From positions 1 through 64,000 of the forward strand of contig JAFIER010000200.1 of assembly GCA_020832465.1 (NCBI GenBank): a stretch of 64,000 nucleotides of DNA. Direction: 5' to 3'. Below the pieces are notes generated by a model. That model was given only the letters and a program-made list of their open reading frames with translations. It had not been told where the DNA came from and did no database searches. This document shows, one piece after another, positions 17,401-25,738 of this stretch; the first letter of the stretch is position 1, and each line of letters starts with the position of its first letter. The translations under genes were made by a program, and so were the position numbers. Origin of the DNA: Bernardetiaceae bacterium. Lineage in GTDB: Bacteria; Bacteroidota; Bacteroidia; Cytophagales; Bernardetiaceae.

Positions 17401-17630
17401 TGAAAGCCTTAGAAACGGCACCCGATAACCCCGAAATTAACGCACTTTATGCGCTACAAGCTCTTGAGCTAAGGCTTACGGACTATGCACAAAGTGGACG
17501 AAATATAGCGGAGAGCTACCTCAAAGAACAGCGCAAAACACAGTTTTTGCAAGCCTATGATAGTTTGTTGGAAATCATAACAAAAGAAGCGAAAGGCTGG
17601 GAGTATGAACTTGAAGAGGGGGAACAGTAA
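14460..17630 (+). CDS. Large polytopic membrane protein with C-terminal TPR-like region
   Basis: 1056 residues from the ATG at 14460 (an upstream in-frame ATG at 14382 adds 26 poorly convincing residues). The first 430 residues hold about eleven hydrophobic helices (for example WLYWFCFLCFSLLSGIFFYA and ALGYLGMGMLAFACMSFVFL). The rest is soluble and helical with repeated pairs of helices rich in Ala, Leu and Tyr (EYKLSQYYYQKSISQVHSQ, AEQYLAKALEALPFE, AYNLLLKALETAPDNPEINALYALQA), characteristic of TPRs. I do not recognise a named family. A helical-repeat domain fused to a membrane bundle suggests a scaffold or envelope complex. The LysM protein 73 bp downstream is probably in the same operon. 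Confidence 0.75.
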   Translation: MKLLSSQKASSTSTSLFFWNQWSGAEKWLYWFCFLCFSLLSGIFFYAWWVGIDTVLGWEVQSHVSAKSVVFDRYTHNFFELVADTPAYLLTQELLAGEARVSLWLYQIFLVIQILAMSLLITSATYMRKRLWFAVFLVLPILWLRGMSLDVMATLEQELAIARDSYVFYAAIASVIVPAFLYREFGKRVPYILRLLTFLLLASGLGYYIHSSFSQAAYSSVWIVSHSLYVPVLMSLIFIVLNAHEIVRGFLFAVSAGGTNEQTTYHFIGISALYLVNVIYVFTVTIGLSEGSFLYVSPFVFIIFTFYLGVWGVKGREGEHYSHLFPFRPAGALGYLGMGMLAFACMSFVFLSGNDPLVEVFEDIIIYSHLGFGMAFLSYVLSNFYNHFQKGLPVYSYIWKEAKASFLLVSFMGVLIMTLCELQYNFLTIYQAKAGYFSVVGDSYRLEADTHRLLADERRADREYKLSQYYYQKSISQVHSQRKANFELAMIAMLRDEKSLALAHLKMSNRKFPAAHIYAKMANLYSEMKQENDARNTLIYGLADFPKSTALRNNLVFHDIQQNKMLRPDSLVQYLTKELEYAEHKNVLKANILAIIAKQNNIPSIDSLRRLIGDDFDFATESNLLFCANRIGAKNVGKLPENFEQDSILSSEALCFVHNYTLNHLKDSSLNNWTAQLERWIKVEENEIHYRFLELARALRFYYEGNTRDAYLLMKGLDKSYGNANANYAHILGFWLFEHQQYAETLPHFQHSALSGKYSDGLNRAIALAEMADKPRAIAWWTAWDTIPNHVYQPIAADMLKVLMPNRMPNLNQLDDEERFRLLHYMRQILPDEVYLDIWSSFENPNLAILASLSKMQQYLNDTEVKKALAFREGLKGVALTEVEPSLKTELQLMDLHLLYQSGQRHKIANLLEEFAPERRGIHWKWFYEAVVATEKQEIENAEQYLAKALEALPFESEIWAFARDFFNEQERPKIAYNLLLKALETAPDNPEINALYALQALELRLTDYAQSGRNIAESYLKEQRKTQFLQAYDSLLEIITKEAKGWEYELEEGEQ

Positions 17631-17703
17631 GTAGTGCAGAAAATTATATAGCAGTATGAACCAAAATTAATACTCATTTTTATACCCAAAACCTCGAATT
17701 ACA

Positions 17704-18231
17704 TTGCAAAAACACATTATTACCGCTTTAGCAGTCGGCTTGCTGACGCTATTTTTGCTTTTTTTATTTTCTTATCGGGAAGCAAAATATAGAGGTTCTT
17801 TGCAAGTGCAGAAGCAACAAGTAGATAGCTTATCGCAAATTTGTATGGGCTTAGAAGAGCAACTCGAGCGCGCCGTAGAGCGAGATTCGTTGCGCAATCG
17901 TTGGATTTATAACAACTATTTTGATGCTTATGATGCCAATAATTTTAGGCTTTATGCACTCTTCAAACACAATACCTTAGGGCAAGCAGAAGTGGCCAAA
18001 CTTTTTAATATAGAAGTCAGAGATGCCATAAAAAGTAGCCGTGTGATGAACGAAAATTGGCATATTGTGCCTATCAAAGGTTTACACTTTTTAGCTACAG
18101 ACGAGACTATCGGAGAGGTTGCCAAACGCTATTATTTTAACGCCGCCGACTCGAGCCTTATACAAAAGTTTAATGCAAAAGAAGGACGCAAAATTCAAAA
18201 AAATCAAATGCTTGTTATTCCATTTAATTAG
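17704..18231 (+). CDS. Membrane-anchored coiled-coil protein with C-terminal LysM-like domain
   Basis: 175 residues. It has one N-terminal membrane anchor (IITALAVGLLTLFLLFLFSY), a short coiled coil (VDSLSQICMGLEEQLERAVERD), a middle region, and a C-terminal LysM-like module (HFLATDETIGEVAKRYY...NQMLVIPF). LysM modules bind peptidoglycan. The start codon is TTG at 17704; no ATG lies in a suitable position, and the next internal Met would remove the anchor. It probably forms an operon with the preceding membrane/TPR gene. Confidence 0.72.
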   Translation: MQKHIITALAVGLLTLFLLFLFSYREAKYRGSLQVQKQQVDSLSQICMGLEEQLERAVERDSLRNRWIYNNYFDAYDANNFRLYALFKHNTLGQAEVAKLFNIEVRDAIKSSRVMNENWHIVPIKGLHFLATDETIGEVAKRYYFNAADSSLIQKFNAKEGRKIQKNQMLVIPFN

Positions 18232-18272
18232 TGTTTGGTGAGGATAGCAAATACGGCAGTGGAACTAACATT

Positions 18273-18321
18273 AAATTTTTAGAAATAACATTTCTGCCAG
18301 AAATGTTATTTCTAAAAATTT
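18273..18321. repeat. Perfect 23-bp-arm hairpin, remnant of a miniature element
   Basis: AAATTTTTAGAAATAACATT... pairs perfectly with its complement over 23 bp around GCC. It is hairpin 1 of the miniature element. A decayed second palindrome (TTTCCATAGTGTAGCGC...) follows to about 18362. No terminal repeat is left. It sits between the convergent LysM and DUF1573 genes, where it may also stop transcription. Confidence 0.75.
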
Positions 18322-18444
18322 TTCCATAGTGTAGCGCTTATAAAGCCTATAATATGAAAAAAAACGTACTTAACTGCTTAGTGCAGTCAAAGGTATTAAA
18401 TGTCAAATGGTTAGACTATGAGAAATGTTAGTTCTTTTAAAACC

Positions 18445-18849
18445 TTACTCTTTGGGCAATACATTGCCATACAGGCGCAACTTTGCAACGGGGTTTTGAG
18501 CCGAATTTGAAAGTACGCTCACGGTTTTGTGTTGCCTACCGACCTTGCCTTTGGTATCAAAAACAACAGTAATTTTATTTTGCTCTCCAGGAGGAAGAGG
18601 ATTTTTATCCCACTCACTTACAGTACAACCACAAGTAGTACGCAAATCGGAGAGAATAAGTGGGGCGTTGCCCGTATTTTTATAGGTAAAAGTTCGTTTA
18701 ACTTTTTGTCCTTCTTTGACTTCGCCAAACTCATATCTATCCTCTTCAAAATGTATATCGGCTTGCGCCAAAGCCATTGTTGTAGATATAAAAATCAAAA
18801 CAGCTAAAAATATCAAAAAACGAATCGTATTGTTCATAAGAAATGGCAT
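18445..18849 (-). CDS. DUF1573 secreted protein
   Basis: 134 residues with a signal peptide (NNTIRFLIFLAVLIFISTTMALAQ), followed by an Ig-like DUF1573 domain: HFEEDRYEFGEVKEGQKVKR, FTYKNTGNAPL, RTTCGCTV (the typical TCGC motif), LPPGEQNKITVVFDT and GRQHKTVSVLSN. The family is common and exported in Bacteroidota; its function is not established. The ATG at 18849 overlaps the purS stop (TAATG), suggesting translational coupling. A second ATG at 18837 gives a more usual signal peptide and is equally possible. Confidence 0.87.
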   Translation of the reverse strand: MPFLMNNTIRFLIFLAVLIFISTTMALAQADIHFEEDRYEFGEVKEGQKVKRTFTYKNTGNAPLILSDLRTTCGCTVSEWDKNPLPPGEQNKITVVFDTKGKVGRQHKTVSVLSNSAQNPVAKLRLYGNVLPKE

Positions 18850-19127
18850 TAAGCATGAGTAGTAGTCTGCGCCTCGAGCATAGGTATAAGCATGCATTCA
18901 TAATATTCCATGACTGGATTAGCGAGCAGTTTTTTACAAGCGGTATCGACTTGCGCTTGTGCTTCTTCTTGTGTATCGGCTTCGATTTCAATAGAAATAT
19001 GCTTGCCTATGCGCACGTCTTTTACATTTTTGATGCCTAAGTTACTTAGCCCAAGATGAACGGCTTTGCCTTGTGGGTCTAAAAGTTCTTGTAAAGGCAT
19101 AACATCAATTTCAGCTCTAAATTTCAT
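18849..19127 (-). CDS. purS: Phosphoribosylformylglycinamidine synthase subunit PurS
   Basis: 92 residues, the size of PurS, the small bridging subunit of the PurLQS complex that makes FGAM in purine synthesis. Recognisable parts are the N-terminal strand KFRAEIDVMPLQELLDPQGKAV, GLSNLGIKNVKDVRIGKHI, and the helix QAQVDTACKKLLANPVMEYYE. purL and purQ are not adjacent. It lies 35 bp after the methyltransferase gene and overlaps the DUF1573 gene by one base. Confidence 0.92.
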   Translation of the reverse strand: MKFRAEIDVMPLQELLDPQGKAVHLGLSNLGIKNVKDVRIGKHISIEIEADTQEEAQAQVDTACKKLLANPVMEYYECMLIPMLEAQTTTHA

Positions 19128-19162
19128 GATTTTCTTGTTTTGAATGGTATTTGAATATTGTA

Positions 19163-19774
19163 TTATGTAGAAGGTATCATTTCAATAAAAAGTTCACTAC
19201 CCGCACGCGGTTCGATGCTATCACTACAAGGCTCGAAGCGTACAAACTGAAAATAAGGGCTAAAAAGCTGTTCGTACACCTCACGCTTTGCACCAAAGGG
19301 TGGCTCGCTTCTCTCAAGCAGTACATCAGCAAAAAGCAAACCTACTAATTTTCCTGTTTTAGGTTTCAGGAGTTTGAGCATTTGGCTTACGTAGTTTTTC
19401 CTTAAATTCGGATTGAGCGCACAGAAAAATGTTTGCTCAATAATTATATCGTACTTTTCAGCGGGGTTATGGCAAAAAAAATCTTCCTGCAAAAGGTGCG
19501 TTTTGGGAAAACTTGGGCATCTGCTTGCAAGGTTAGTCAATGCAGCCTGTGCCAAATCCAAGACATAAATTTGAGTAAATCCTTTCTGGTGCAAATACTC
19601 GGCTTCATAGGCATTGCCTGCACCAGGTATAAGAATGCGCAAATTTTTGTCCTCGAGCGTATCGAAATACTTTTGAAGTGGTGTACTTATATGGCCGATA
19701 TCCCATTTCGTTTGGTTATGCTCATAGCGTTGTTGCCAATATTGAGCATCTAATGTAGGCGTTTGATTTGTCAT
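19163..19774 (-). CDS. TPMT-family SAM-dependent methyltransferase
   Basis: 203 residues. The start YWQQRYEHNQTKWDIGHISTPLQ and motif I ILIPGAGNAYEAEYL are typical of the thiopurine/halide/thiol S-methyltransferase family (TPMT). DIIIEQTFFCALNP and a GKLVGLLFAD strand follow. Bacterial members methylate halides, thiols or tellurite/selenium species; the substrate here cannot be read. It lies 5 bp after dnaJ, so it is in the grpE-dnaJ unit. Confidence 0.88.
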   Translation of the reverse strand: MTNQTPTLDAQYWQQRYEHNQTKWDIGHISTPLQKYFDTLEDKNLRILIPGAGNAYEAEYLHQKGFTQIYVLDLAQAALTNLASRCPSFPKTHLLQEDFFCHNPAEKYDIIIEQTFFCALNPNLRKNYVSQMLKLLKPKTGKLVGLLFADVLLERSEPPFGAKREVYEQLFSPYFQFVRFEPCSDSIEPRAGSELFIEMIPST

Positions 19775-19779
19775 GATTT

Positions 19780-20907
19780 TTATTTAAACATTTCTCTGAC
19801 TTTTTCGAAAAAACTTTTGTCTTTTCCATCAGGTGAAGGGTGGAAGCTATCAGACTTGAGCCATTTTTCAAGTGTTTTTCGCTCTTCTTTTGCAAGTGTC
19901 TGTGGTGTCCATACATTAACGTGGATAAGCTGGTCTCCCGTGCCATATCCATCGATATCAGGAATACCTTTGCCTCTTAGTCTGAGTACTTTTCCGCTTT
20001 GAATACCTGCTTCAATCGGGATTTTGACTTCACCATCGACTGTTGGGACTTGCACGCTTGTACCGAGTGCGGCTTCTGGGAAGCTAATATAAAGGTCGTA
20101 ATGAATATTGCTACCTTCTCTTTTGAGCATTTCGTGCTCTTCTTCTTCGATATTGATAAGCAAATCACCGGGTATGCCGTCGCCGGGTGGCATGTGCCCT
20201 TTTCCACTCATAGAGAGTTGCATACCTTCGGATACACCAGCGGGGATTTTAATATCGATAACCTCTTCTTGTTCTTTTAATCCTGCGCTATCTGCACCTG
20301 GCGGTCTTTTATCTACAATTTTGCCTGCCCCATGACAATTTGGGCAGGTGCTTGTAGATATCATTCTCCCGAGCATTGTATTTACGGCAGTTTGTACTTG
20401 CCCAGAGCCATTACATTGAGGGCAGGTTTTGTAGGTAACGCCCTCAGCTTGTAGTTTTCTACGAATTTTGATTTTCTTTTCTACACCTTTAGCAATTTCT
20501 TCGAGGCTAAGTTTGATTTTGATGCGCAGGTTTGTGCCTTTTGTGCGCCTTCTACCTCCGCCTCTTCTACCGCCAAACATATCGTCGAAACCGCCACCGC
20601 CACCACCGCCGAAAATATCGCTAAAGTGTGAGAATATGTCTTCCATATTTGCACCGCCACCGCCAAAGCCACCATTTCCGCCAACACCAGCATGTCCTAA
20701 ACGGTCGTATCGTGCGCGTTTGTCAGGGTCTCGCAATACTTCGTAAGCCTCCGCGGCCTCTTTAAATTTGTCCTCAGCAGTTTTATCGTCTGGATTTTTG
20801 TCTGGGTGGTATTTAATCGCAATTTTCCGATAGGCTTTTTTGAGCTCATCTGCGGAGGCATTTTTAGCGACACCGAGTACTTCGTAATAATCTCTTTTAT
20901 TTGCCAT
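19780..20907 (-). CDS. dnaJ: Chaperone DnaJ with only two zinc-finger half-motifs
   Basis: 375 residues; Hsp40 co-chaperone of DnaK. The J-domain (1-68) has the HPDKNPDD motif. A Gly/Phe-rich linker with GGGG and [10 protein letters not shown] spans about 72-125. The cysteine region contains only CPQCNGSG and CPNCHGAG, with the spacing of canonical motifs II and III. Motif I is replaced by [13 protein letters not shown] and motif IV by [13 protein letters not shown]. Substrate-binding barrels follow ([28 protein letters not shown]). grpE is 80 bp upstream, as expected for a heat-shock unit. Confidence 0.93.
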   Translation of the reverse strand: MANKRDYYEVLGVAKNASADELKKAYRKIAIKYHPDKNPDDKTAEDKFKEAAEAYEVLRDPDKRARYDRLGHAGVGGNGGFGGGGANMEDIFSHFSDIFGGGGGGGFDDMFGGRRGGGRRRTKGTNLRIKIKLSLEEIAKGVEKKIKIRRKLQAEGVTYKTCPQCNGSGQVQTAVNTMLGRMISTSTCPNCHGAGKIVDKRPPGADSAGLKEQEEVIDIKIPAGVSEGMQLSMSGKGHMPPGDGIPGDLLINIEEEEHEMLKREGSNIHYDLYISFPEAALGTSVQVPTVDGEVKIPIEAGIQSGKVLRLRGKGIPDIDGYGTGDQLIHVNVWTPQTLAKEERKTLEKWLKSDSFHPSPDGKDKSFFEKVREMFK

Positions 20908-20987
20908 AATTTGTGTGTGCTTGTAAAATCTTTAACTTAATAATCAAACCTTTTAGGATAAAAAAGTATCCTTATTTGGGTTTGTTT

Positions 20988-21623
20988 TTATGCGCCAATA
21001 ATAACTTTAGCGTACCTCAAGACCTTCTCGTTGAGCACATAACCTTTTTCAACTTCTGTCAAGATTTTGTTTTTGAGTTCGTCATTCGGGGCAGCGGCTT
21101 TTCCTATAGCCTCTTGGACATCAGGGTCAAAATCCTTACCTTCGGAGCATTCCATAGGTCTAAGTCCTTTTTGCTCAAGGGTTTTATATAGCCTGCTATA
21201 CATAATTTCTACGCCTTCTAATGCCGTCTCTCCTTTTTTCTCGTCATCGGCATCTTGTATAGATTTTTTGGCTCTATCAAAATCATCTAATACGGGTATT
21301 AAGGCTTTAAGCACGTCAGAGCCGGCATTTTGGATAAGATCGATGCGCTCTTGTTGCTTTCGTTTTCTAAAATTTTCAAAATCAGAATAAAGTCTGAGAT
21401 ACTTATCCTTGAGTTCGCCAATTTCTTGTTTCGCAAGCTCAAGTGGATCTGGCACCTCTTGCTCTTCTGTAGCTTCTTGTGATGTTGTATTTTCTGCATC
21501 TGTTGTATCTTGTGCTACATCTTTGTTATCCTTCGACTCCTCCGTTTGATTTTCTACTTGCTCTTTTTGAGTAGCCGTAGTATCTTTAGGGGCTTCTGAT
21601 GTTGTTTTCTTTTCTTCTTGCAT
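20988..21623 (-). CDS. grpE: Nucleotide exchange factor GrpE
   Basis: 211 residues. A disordered acidic Thr/Glu/Gln-rich N-terminus (about 1-62) precedes the GrpE core: a long helix ELKDKYLRLYSDFENFRKRKQQERIDLIQ, ALIPVLDDFDRAKKSI, and the C-terminal beta domain GKDFDPDVQEAIGKAA...GYVLNEKVLRYAKVIIG. GrpE releases ADP from DnaK. It heads a unit with dnaJ, the methyltransferase, purS and the DUF1573 gene on the minus strand. The acidic tail is longer than in many GrpE proteins. Confidence 0.95.
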   Translation of the reverse strand: MQEEKKTTSEAPKDTTATQKEQVENQTEESKDNKDVAQDTTDAENTTSQEATEEQEVPDPLELAKQEIGELKDKYLRLYSDFENFRKRKQQERIDLIQNAGSDVLKALIPVLDDFDRAKKSIQDADDEKKGETALEGVEIMYSRLYKTLEQKGLRPMECSEGKDFDPDVQEAIGKAAAPNDELKNKILTEVEKGYVLNEKVLRYAKVIIGA

Positions 21624-22405
21624 TTGTCTATATAATTTCTTTATTTCAAAGAATTTGATTTATCATAAAACTAAAAAGGAGCGGCTCAGGCGAGCTACTC
21701 GGCTTTGGCACACAAATTTCGTAATTTTTAGCATAAAACACTAATTTTGCTTACCAAATCATTATACAAATAAAACAAGTTCTTTGCCAAATGACTTATT
21801 CTGTCATAATGGCAGTTATTACGCAGGAGCAAACAGCAAAAGCCAATACACATGCTTTTGACTTGAATACACGTATATTTGCATAACAATTCTGCTTATT
21901 TACAGATTGTAAAGATATTGTAAATGCTAAATAAGTAAGGTTACAAAAATAACAGCCCTTTTTATTATTTCTAAGCCCATTTTTCTATTATAGTGTGAGG
22001 GTTGCAAACCCCAAGCTATAGAAATAAAAATGTATGACGGTCTGAGTATATTTGAAAGAAATAAGGTTTGTTATGCACTTTTTTACTGCTTTTTCTTAAA
22101 TTTGATTTATTTTTTGTATATGCGTGCAACCTGATAGTGCTTTAACGCATCTATAAAATAGTAAAATAGTTAGGTAAGACTTAGCATACGTACTGCTTTA
22201 GCAAGACAAAAAAACGTTATTTTGACAAAATGATTACGAAATAGTTGTTTTTTTGAACAAAAAAGGTAAAAAAGCATCTAAATCGATGTTTTTTACGTAT
22301 AAAGTAAGTAAGTATATAATGATTTACCCTGCAAGTTTGTTATTATAGTGCAGAGGATACTCAATGCTTAATCAAAATAAATTTCACACTTAAAATAAAA
22401 GAGAT
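21624..22405. other. Long intergenic region between divergent grpE and the low-complexity protein gene
   Basis: 782 bp of AT-rich DNA. It contains a decayed miniature element at 21962-22036. No open frame with protein-like composition is present, and I found no clean promoter pair. Both neighbouring promoters must lie here. Confidence 0.5.
21962..22036 (+). mobile_element. Decayed miniature element
   Basis: It starts at TTATTATTTCTAAGCCC, keeps the long palindrome (TATAGTGTGAGGGTTGC / GCAAACCCCAAGCTATAG) and ends in AATGTATGACGGTC, a mutated right terminus. The left half is absent. Confidence 0.6.
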
Positions 22406-23599
22406 ATGAACAGTTACATTTTTAATTGGACATGGGTTGTACTTTTAGCGACCCTCGTGCCTATGCAAGCATCGGCACAAAATGACTATGAGTACGATGA
22501 TGTATATGCAGGTAAATCAGACCGTGTTGCCTATCAGCAAGAGCGAGACGCACGTCAGAACCGTTTGGCTGAGGAGCGTAGGCAGGCAAGAGAAGCTGAA
22601 GCGCGTATGCGTCAGGAGCGTTATAATCAATATCAAGGTGGTAATCAGCAGACTGCCCAGCAGCAGCAAGGTTATCAGCCAAGTTATAATCATTATCAAA
22701 ATAATTGTAATGACTGCTTCCAAACTTGGAGAAACAATTCTCCTTGTGGACAAATAGACCCTTGTGGGGGTGGCTGGGCTAACAACTACTGGCGTGCGCC
22801 TGGTATGATGGGCGGCGGCATGATGGGTGGTTGGAATCAAGGTTGGAACGTAGGCTGGAGCTCTCGCAGTGCTTGGGGTGTAGGTTTTGGCTGGGGTACA
22901 GCTTGGGGTAACCGCCCTATGTGGAGTAATCCTAATTATGTATTTGACCCTTACTGGGGCTGGACACCTATGCACGCCTTTAACTCACCTTGGATGCGTC
23001 GCAATCATTTTGGTGGATTTGGTGGAAACAGAGGTTGGTATAATCCTTATGATTTTTACTCTCCTTGGAATGCAGGCAGACCTTCTACAGTAGTAAATAA
23101 CAATAACTATGGCAATACGCGCACTTCTGCACCTCGTGGTAGCCGGAATACATCTATAGTGCCTAACAATAACCGTCGTTCGGGTACACGTACAGGGGGT
23201 TCTAATAGTGGTGAGCTTACTGATTTTGGTTATAATAATCGAAATAGTGCGTATAACGGTACGCGCACTTCGAGCTTTAACAATAATCAGAATCGTAGAA
23301 ATACGGGTAGTAGCAACGTAGGTACAAACCAGAATCGTAGAAATACGAATACAAACTCAAGCTACAATAACCGTAGAAATAGCTCGAATCAAGGCAACTA
23401 CAACAGAGGAAGCATCGGTAATCAAAACCGTAGCTCTGGTTATAATAACAATCGTAGTAGTGGAAATAACAACCGCAGTAGTGTAGGCGGTGGTAGCCGT
23501 AGTAGCGGTGGTAGCAGTGTAGGTGGTGGTAGCCGTAGTAGCGGTGGTAGCCGTAGCAGCGGTGGCTCATCTAGTGGCGGTCGCCGAGGCGGTAGATAA
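22406..23599 (+). CDS. Secreted low-complexity Asn/Gly/Arg/Ser-rich protein
   Basis: 397 residues. A signal peptide ends near MQASAQND. An Arg/Glu-rich helix follows (residues 35-72), then a Gln/Tyr/Asn segment with a CNDC...CGQIDPCGGG cysteine cluster (about 98-122). A Trp/Gly-rich segment (GWNQGWNVGWSSRSAWGVGF) covers about 125-215. A long tail of NNR, RSSGGS and SVGGGSRSSG repeats runs to the end. No enzyme motif is visible. The tail is basic and probably disordered; a surface or extracellular matrix role is only a guess. A terminator hairpin follows at 23658. Confidence 0.8.
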   Translation: MNSYIFNWTWVVLLATLVPMQASAQNDYEYDDVYAGKSDRVAYQQERDARQNRLAEERRQAREAEARMRQERYNQYQGGNQQTAQQQQGYQPSYNHYQNNCNDCFQTWRNNSPCGQIDPCGGGWANNYWRAPGMMGGGMMGGWNQGWNVGWSSRSAWGVGFGWGTAWGNRPMWSNPNYVFDPYWGWTPMHAFNSPWMRRNHFGGFGGNRGWYNPYDFYSPWNAGRPSTVVNNNNYGNTRTSAPRGSRNTSIVPNNNRRSGTRTGGSNSGELTDFGYNNRNSAYNGTRTSSFNNNQNRRNTGSSNVGTNQNRRNTNTNSSYNNRRNSSNQGNYNRGSIGNQNRSSGYNNNRSSGNNNRSSVGGGSRSSGGSSVGGGSRSSGGSRSSGGSSSGGRRGGR

Positions 23600-23657
23600 T
23601 ACGAAGTAGCTAAATTTACGGTTTTTTTTTAAGCCTTACTTATAATTAAATTTGAAG

Positions 23658-23710
23658 AACGAATTGGTGCAGTTTTCAGGGCTGCCTGAGCAAGCCAATT
23701 CGTTTTTCTT
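23658..23710 (+). terminator. Intrinsic terminator after the low-complexity protein gene
   Basis: AACGAATTGG and CCAATTCGTT form the outer stem with an inner GCAG/CTGC pair in the loop, followed by TTTCTTTG. It ends 28 bp before the next open frame. Confidence 0.65.
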
Positions 23711-23782
23711 TGCCTTTTATTCTTAATTCTTATCATCATGGATAGCATAATTGAAGCTATTTCAATAAACTTTTACACGCTT

Positions 23783-25363
23783 ATGCACAAATCATTTTTA
23801 TATCGTATCGCATTTTTTTGTAGTCTGTGCATTATATGCCCTATGGATTTTAGTATGGCACAAGTAGATCCCAACGCTTTTGGCTACTACGAAGATGTAG
23901 CACGCTTTTCAGCCATTCAGCAAGGCGGTAACGCACGGCATCAAGGCATCGGAGGTGCAAACACAGCTATTGGAGGCGATATTAGCTCGGCTTATACCAA
24001 CCCCGCGGGGTTAGGTTTTATGAGACGAGGGGAAATTACCTTCTCTCCTGGGCTAAGTTTTAATAATACAACCTCCTCAACAGAAATTGGAGAAGAGACC
24101 CGAGACGGCAAGCTCAATTTAAATTTTGCACACTTAGGTGCGTCTTTCTACCTACCAAGCAAAGGTGATGGTGGTTATAAAGGCGGAACGATTGCTATAA
24201 CAATGGCAAGGGTGAATCACATGCACAATCGCTTTACCTACTCCGAAGTAAGCGACGCATCGTTAATAGATTATTTTTTAGAAGGCGCTGATGGTATTAT
24301 ACCTTGGGGTAACTTAGATGCACAAATTGATAACCCCGTAGATGTATTCGGACTAGCCTACTCTACCTTCTTAATCAATCCTGATTTTGATGCCGATGCA
24401 CAAACAGGTACTCAAAATAACTACTACTCTTTTGTGCCTGTATCGCCCAATCGCAAAGAAGAAACAGTACATACAAGAGGCGCACAAAGCACTTGGAATA
24501 TCTCTTATGGTGGAAATTGGAATGATAAATTCTTCTTTGGTGCAGGCTTAGGCATTCAATCTTTACGCTTTGAGCAGACAAAGACCTATACAGAAGAGGT
24601 CTTAGATAGCGGTCCTGACTTCCCGCTTAGTTCGCTTGTGTTAGAAGAGGATTTGCGTATTCGTGGCACTGGGTTCAATTTTACTGCTGGTTTTATTTAT
24701 CGTCCTATTTTTCCAATACGCATAGGTGCGAGCTTTACTACACCTACATACTATTTGCTCAACGAAGAATATGAGGCTTCATTAGCTGCAAACTACAACA
24801 ATTTTAATTTTGATGACGGTGTAGATCAATTTACACTCAATAATGAGTTTGCACGCACAAATATACTGACTTCGTCTTATCACATGATTACGCCTATGCG
24901 TATCAATGGTGGTGCTGCTGTTTTTTTGGGGCGTTTAGGATTTATCACTGCCGATGTCGAGTTTTTGGACTATAGCCAAGGGCGATTGCTCAACCCCGAG
25001 CCACAGTTTAGCTTAGATGCTGACAACAGAACCATTGGTAATCTTTACGGGCAGGCACTTAACTTCCGTCTTGGTGGAGAGGTACGAGCAGATGTATTTC
25101 GTTTTAGAGCGGGCGTAGCCTATTATGGAGACCCCTTGCAGAGCGAGCTAAAAGACCAACTTGAGCTCCCAGACCGCTCACAATTAGTCATTACGGGGGG
25201 CATAGGCTTGCATCTTCCTAAAATGTATTTAGGACTTACCATTGGGCATCGCTCTTGGGATACAAGCTATACACCATTCCAACTTCAAGAAAATACAAAC
25301 CCGGTAGTAAGCACTAAAAATAGTTTAGTAAATGCTATTGTTTCCGTAGGTTTTCATTTCTAA
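23783..25363 (+). CDS. OmpP1/FadL-like outer membrane protein
   Basis: 526 residues from the ATG at 23783; an ATG at 23738 would add 15 residues before the signal peptide. The signal ends at FSMAQVD. The mature start ARFSAIQQGGNARHQGIGGANTAIGGDISSAYTNPAGLGF is the N-terminal signature of the FadL/OmpP1 family (hatch plus NPAxL). Alternating amphipathic strands follow up to a C-terminal aromatic (VNAIVSVGFHF), as in beta-barrels. FadL proteins import hydrophobic compounds through the outer membrane. The substrate cannot be predicted. A role in T9SS (PorV belongs to the same wider family) is possible but unsupported. Confidence 0.82.
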   Translation: MHKSFLYRIAFFCSLCIICPMDFSMAQVDPNAFGYYEDVARFSAIQQGGNARHQGIGGANTAIGGDISSAYTNPAGLGFMRRGEITFSPGLSFNNTTSSTEIGEETRDGKLNLNFAHLGASFYLPSKGDGGYKGGTIAITMARVNHMHNRFTYSEVSDASLIDYFLEGADGIIPWGNLDAQIDNPVDVFGLAYSTFLINPDFDADAQTGTQNNYYSFVPVSPNRKEETVHTRGAQSTWNISYGGNWNDKFFFGAGLGIQSLRFEQTKTYTEEVLDSGPDFPLSSLVLEEDLRIRGTGFNFTAGFIYRPIFPIRIGASFTTPTYYLLNEEYEASLAANYNNFNFDDGVDQFTLNNEFARTNILTSSYHMITPMRINGGAAVFLGRLGFITADVEFLDYSQGRLLNPEPQFSLDADNRTIGNLYGQALNFRLGGEVRADVFRFRAGVAYYGDPLQSELKDQLELPDRSQLVITGGIGLHLPKMYLGLTIGHRSWDTSYTPFQLQENTNPVVSTKNSLVNAIVSVGFHF

Positions 25364-25738
25364 AATATGCAATATTGATATAAATGCCTTATATTGCGCT
25401 CAAAGCGTGCAGTATAGGGCATTTGCTTTGCGCAACGCAAATAAAATGAGCAGGTAGAATGGCCTAAAAATAACCCAAAAAATAAATAAGTATCGCTTTG
25501 GAATAATTTTCGCAGGGCTTTATACCCATAGGTAAACGCAAATTTTTGTATATAAAAATAGCCTACCTAAGGCAAATTAAGATTTTTATTGATATTTTTG
25601 CGATGCTTATACAATAAAGACCGCTTTTCTACATTATAAGTGTAGGAAAGTGATTTTAACAGAAAAAAGCATTTTAAGTTTTTCTTTATTATTTTCAAAG
25701 AAAAGAAATAAGACTATTTTTCAAACATAAACCGAATT
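25364..25738. other. Intergenic region before gldJ
   Basis: 375 bp, AT-rich. A TATTTTTG box occurs at 25593-25600 (139 bp before gldJ), without a clear TTG partner. No repeat family member or open frame is seen. Confidence 0.4.

Noticed and set aside
20468-20746. Pro-rich plus-strand frame inside dnaJ
   Set aside because: It is the complement of the DnaJ Gly-rich linker; the opposite strand carries the clear J-domain protein.
22517-23570. Antisense open frames opposite the low-complexity secreted protein
   Set aside because: They mirror the biased composition of the Asn/Gly/Arg repeat region (His/Tyr/Cys-rich readings) and have no independent support.
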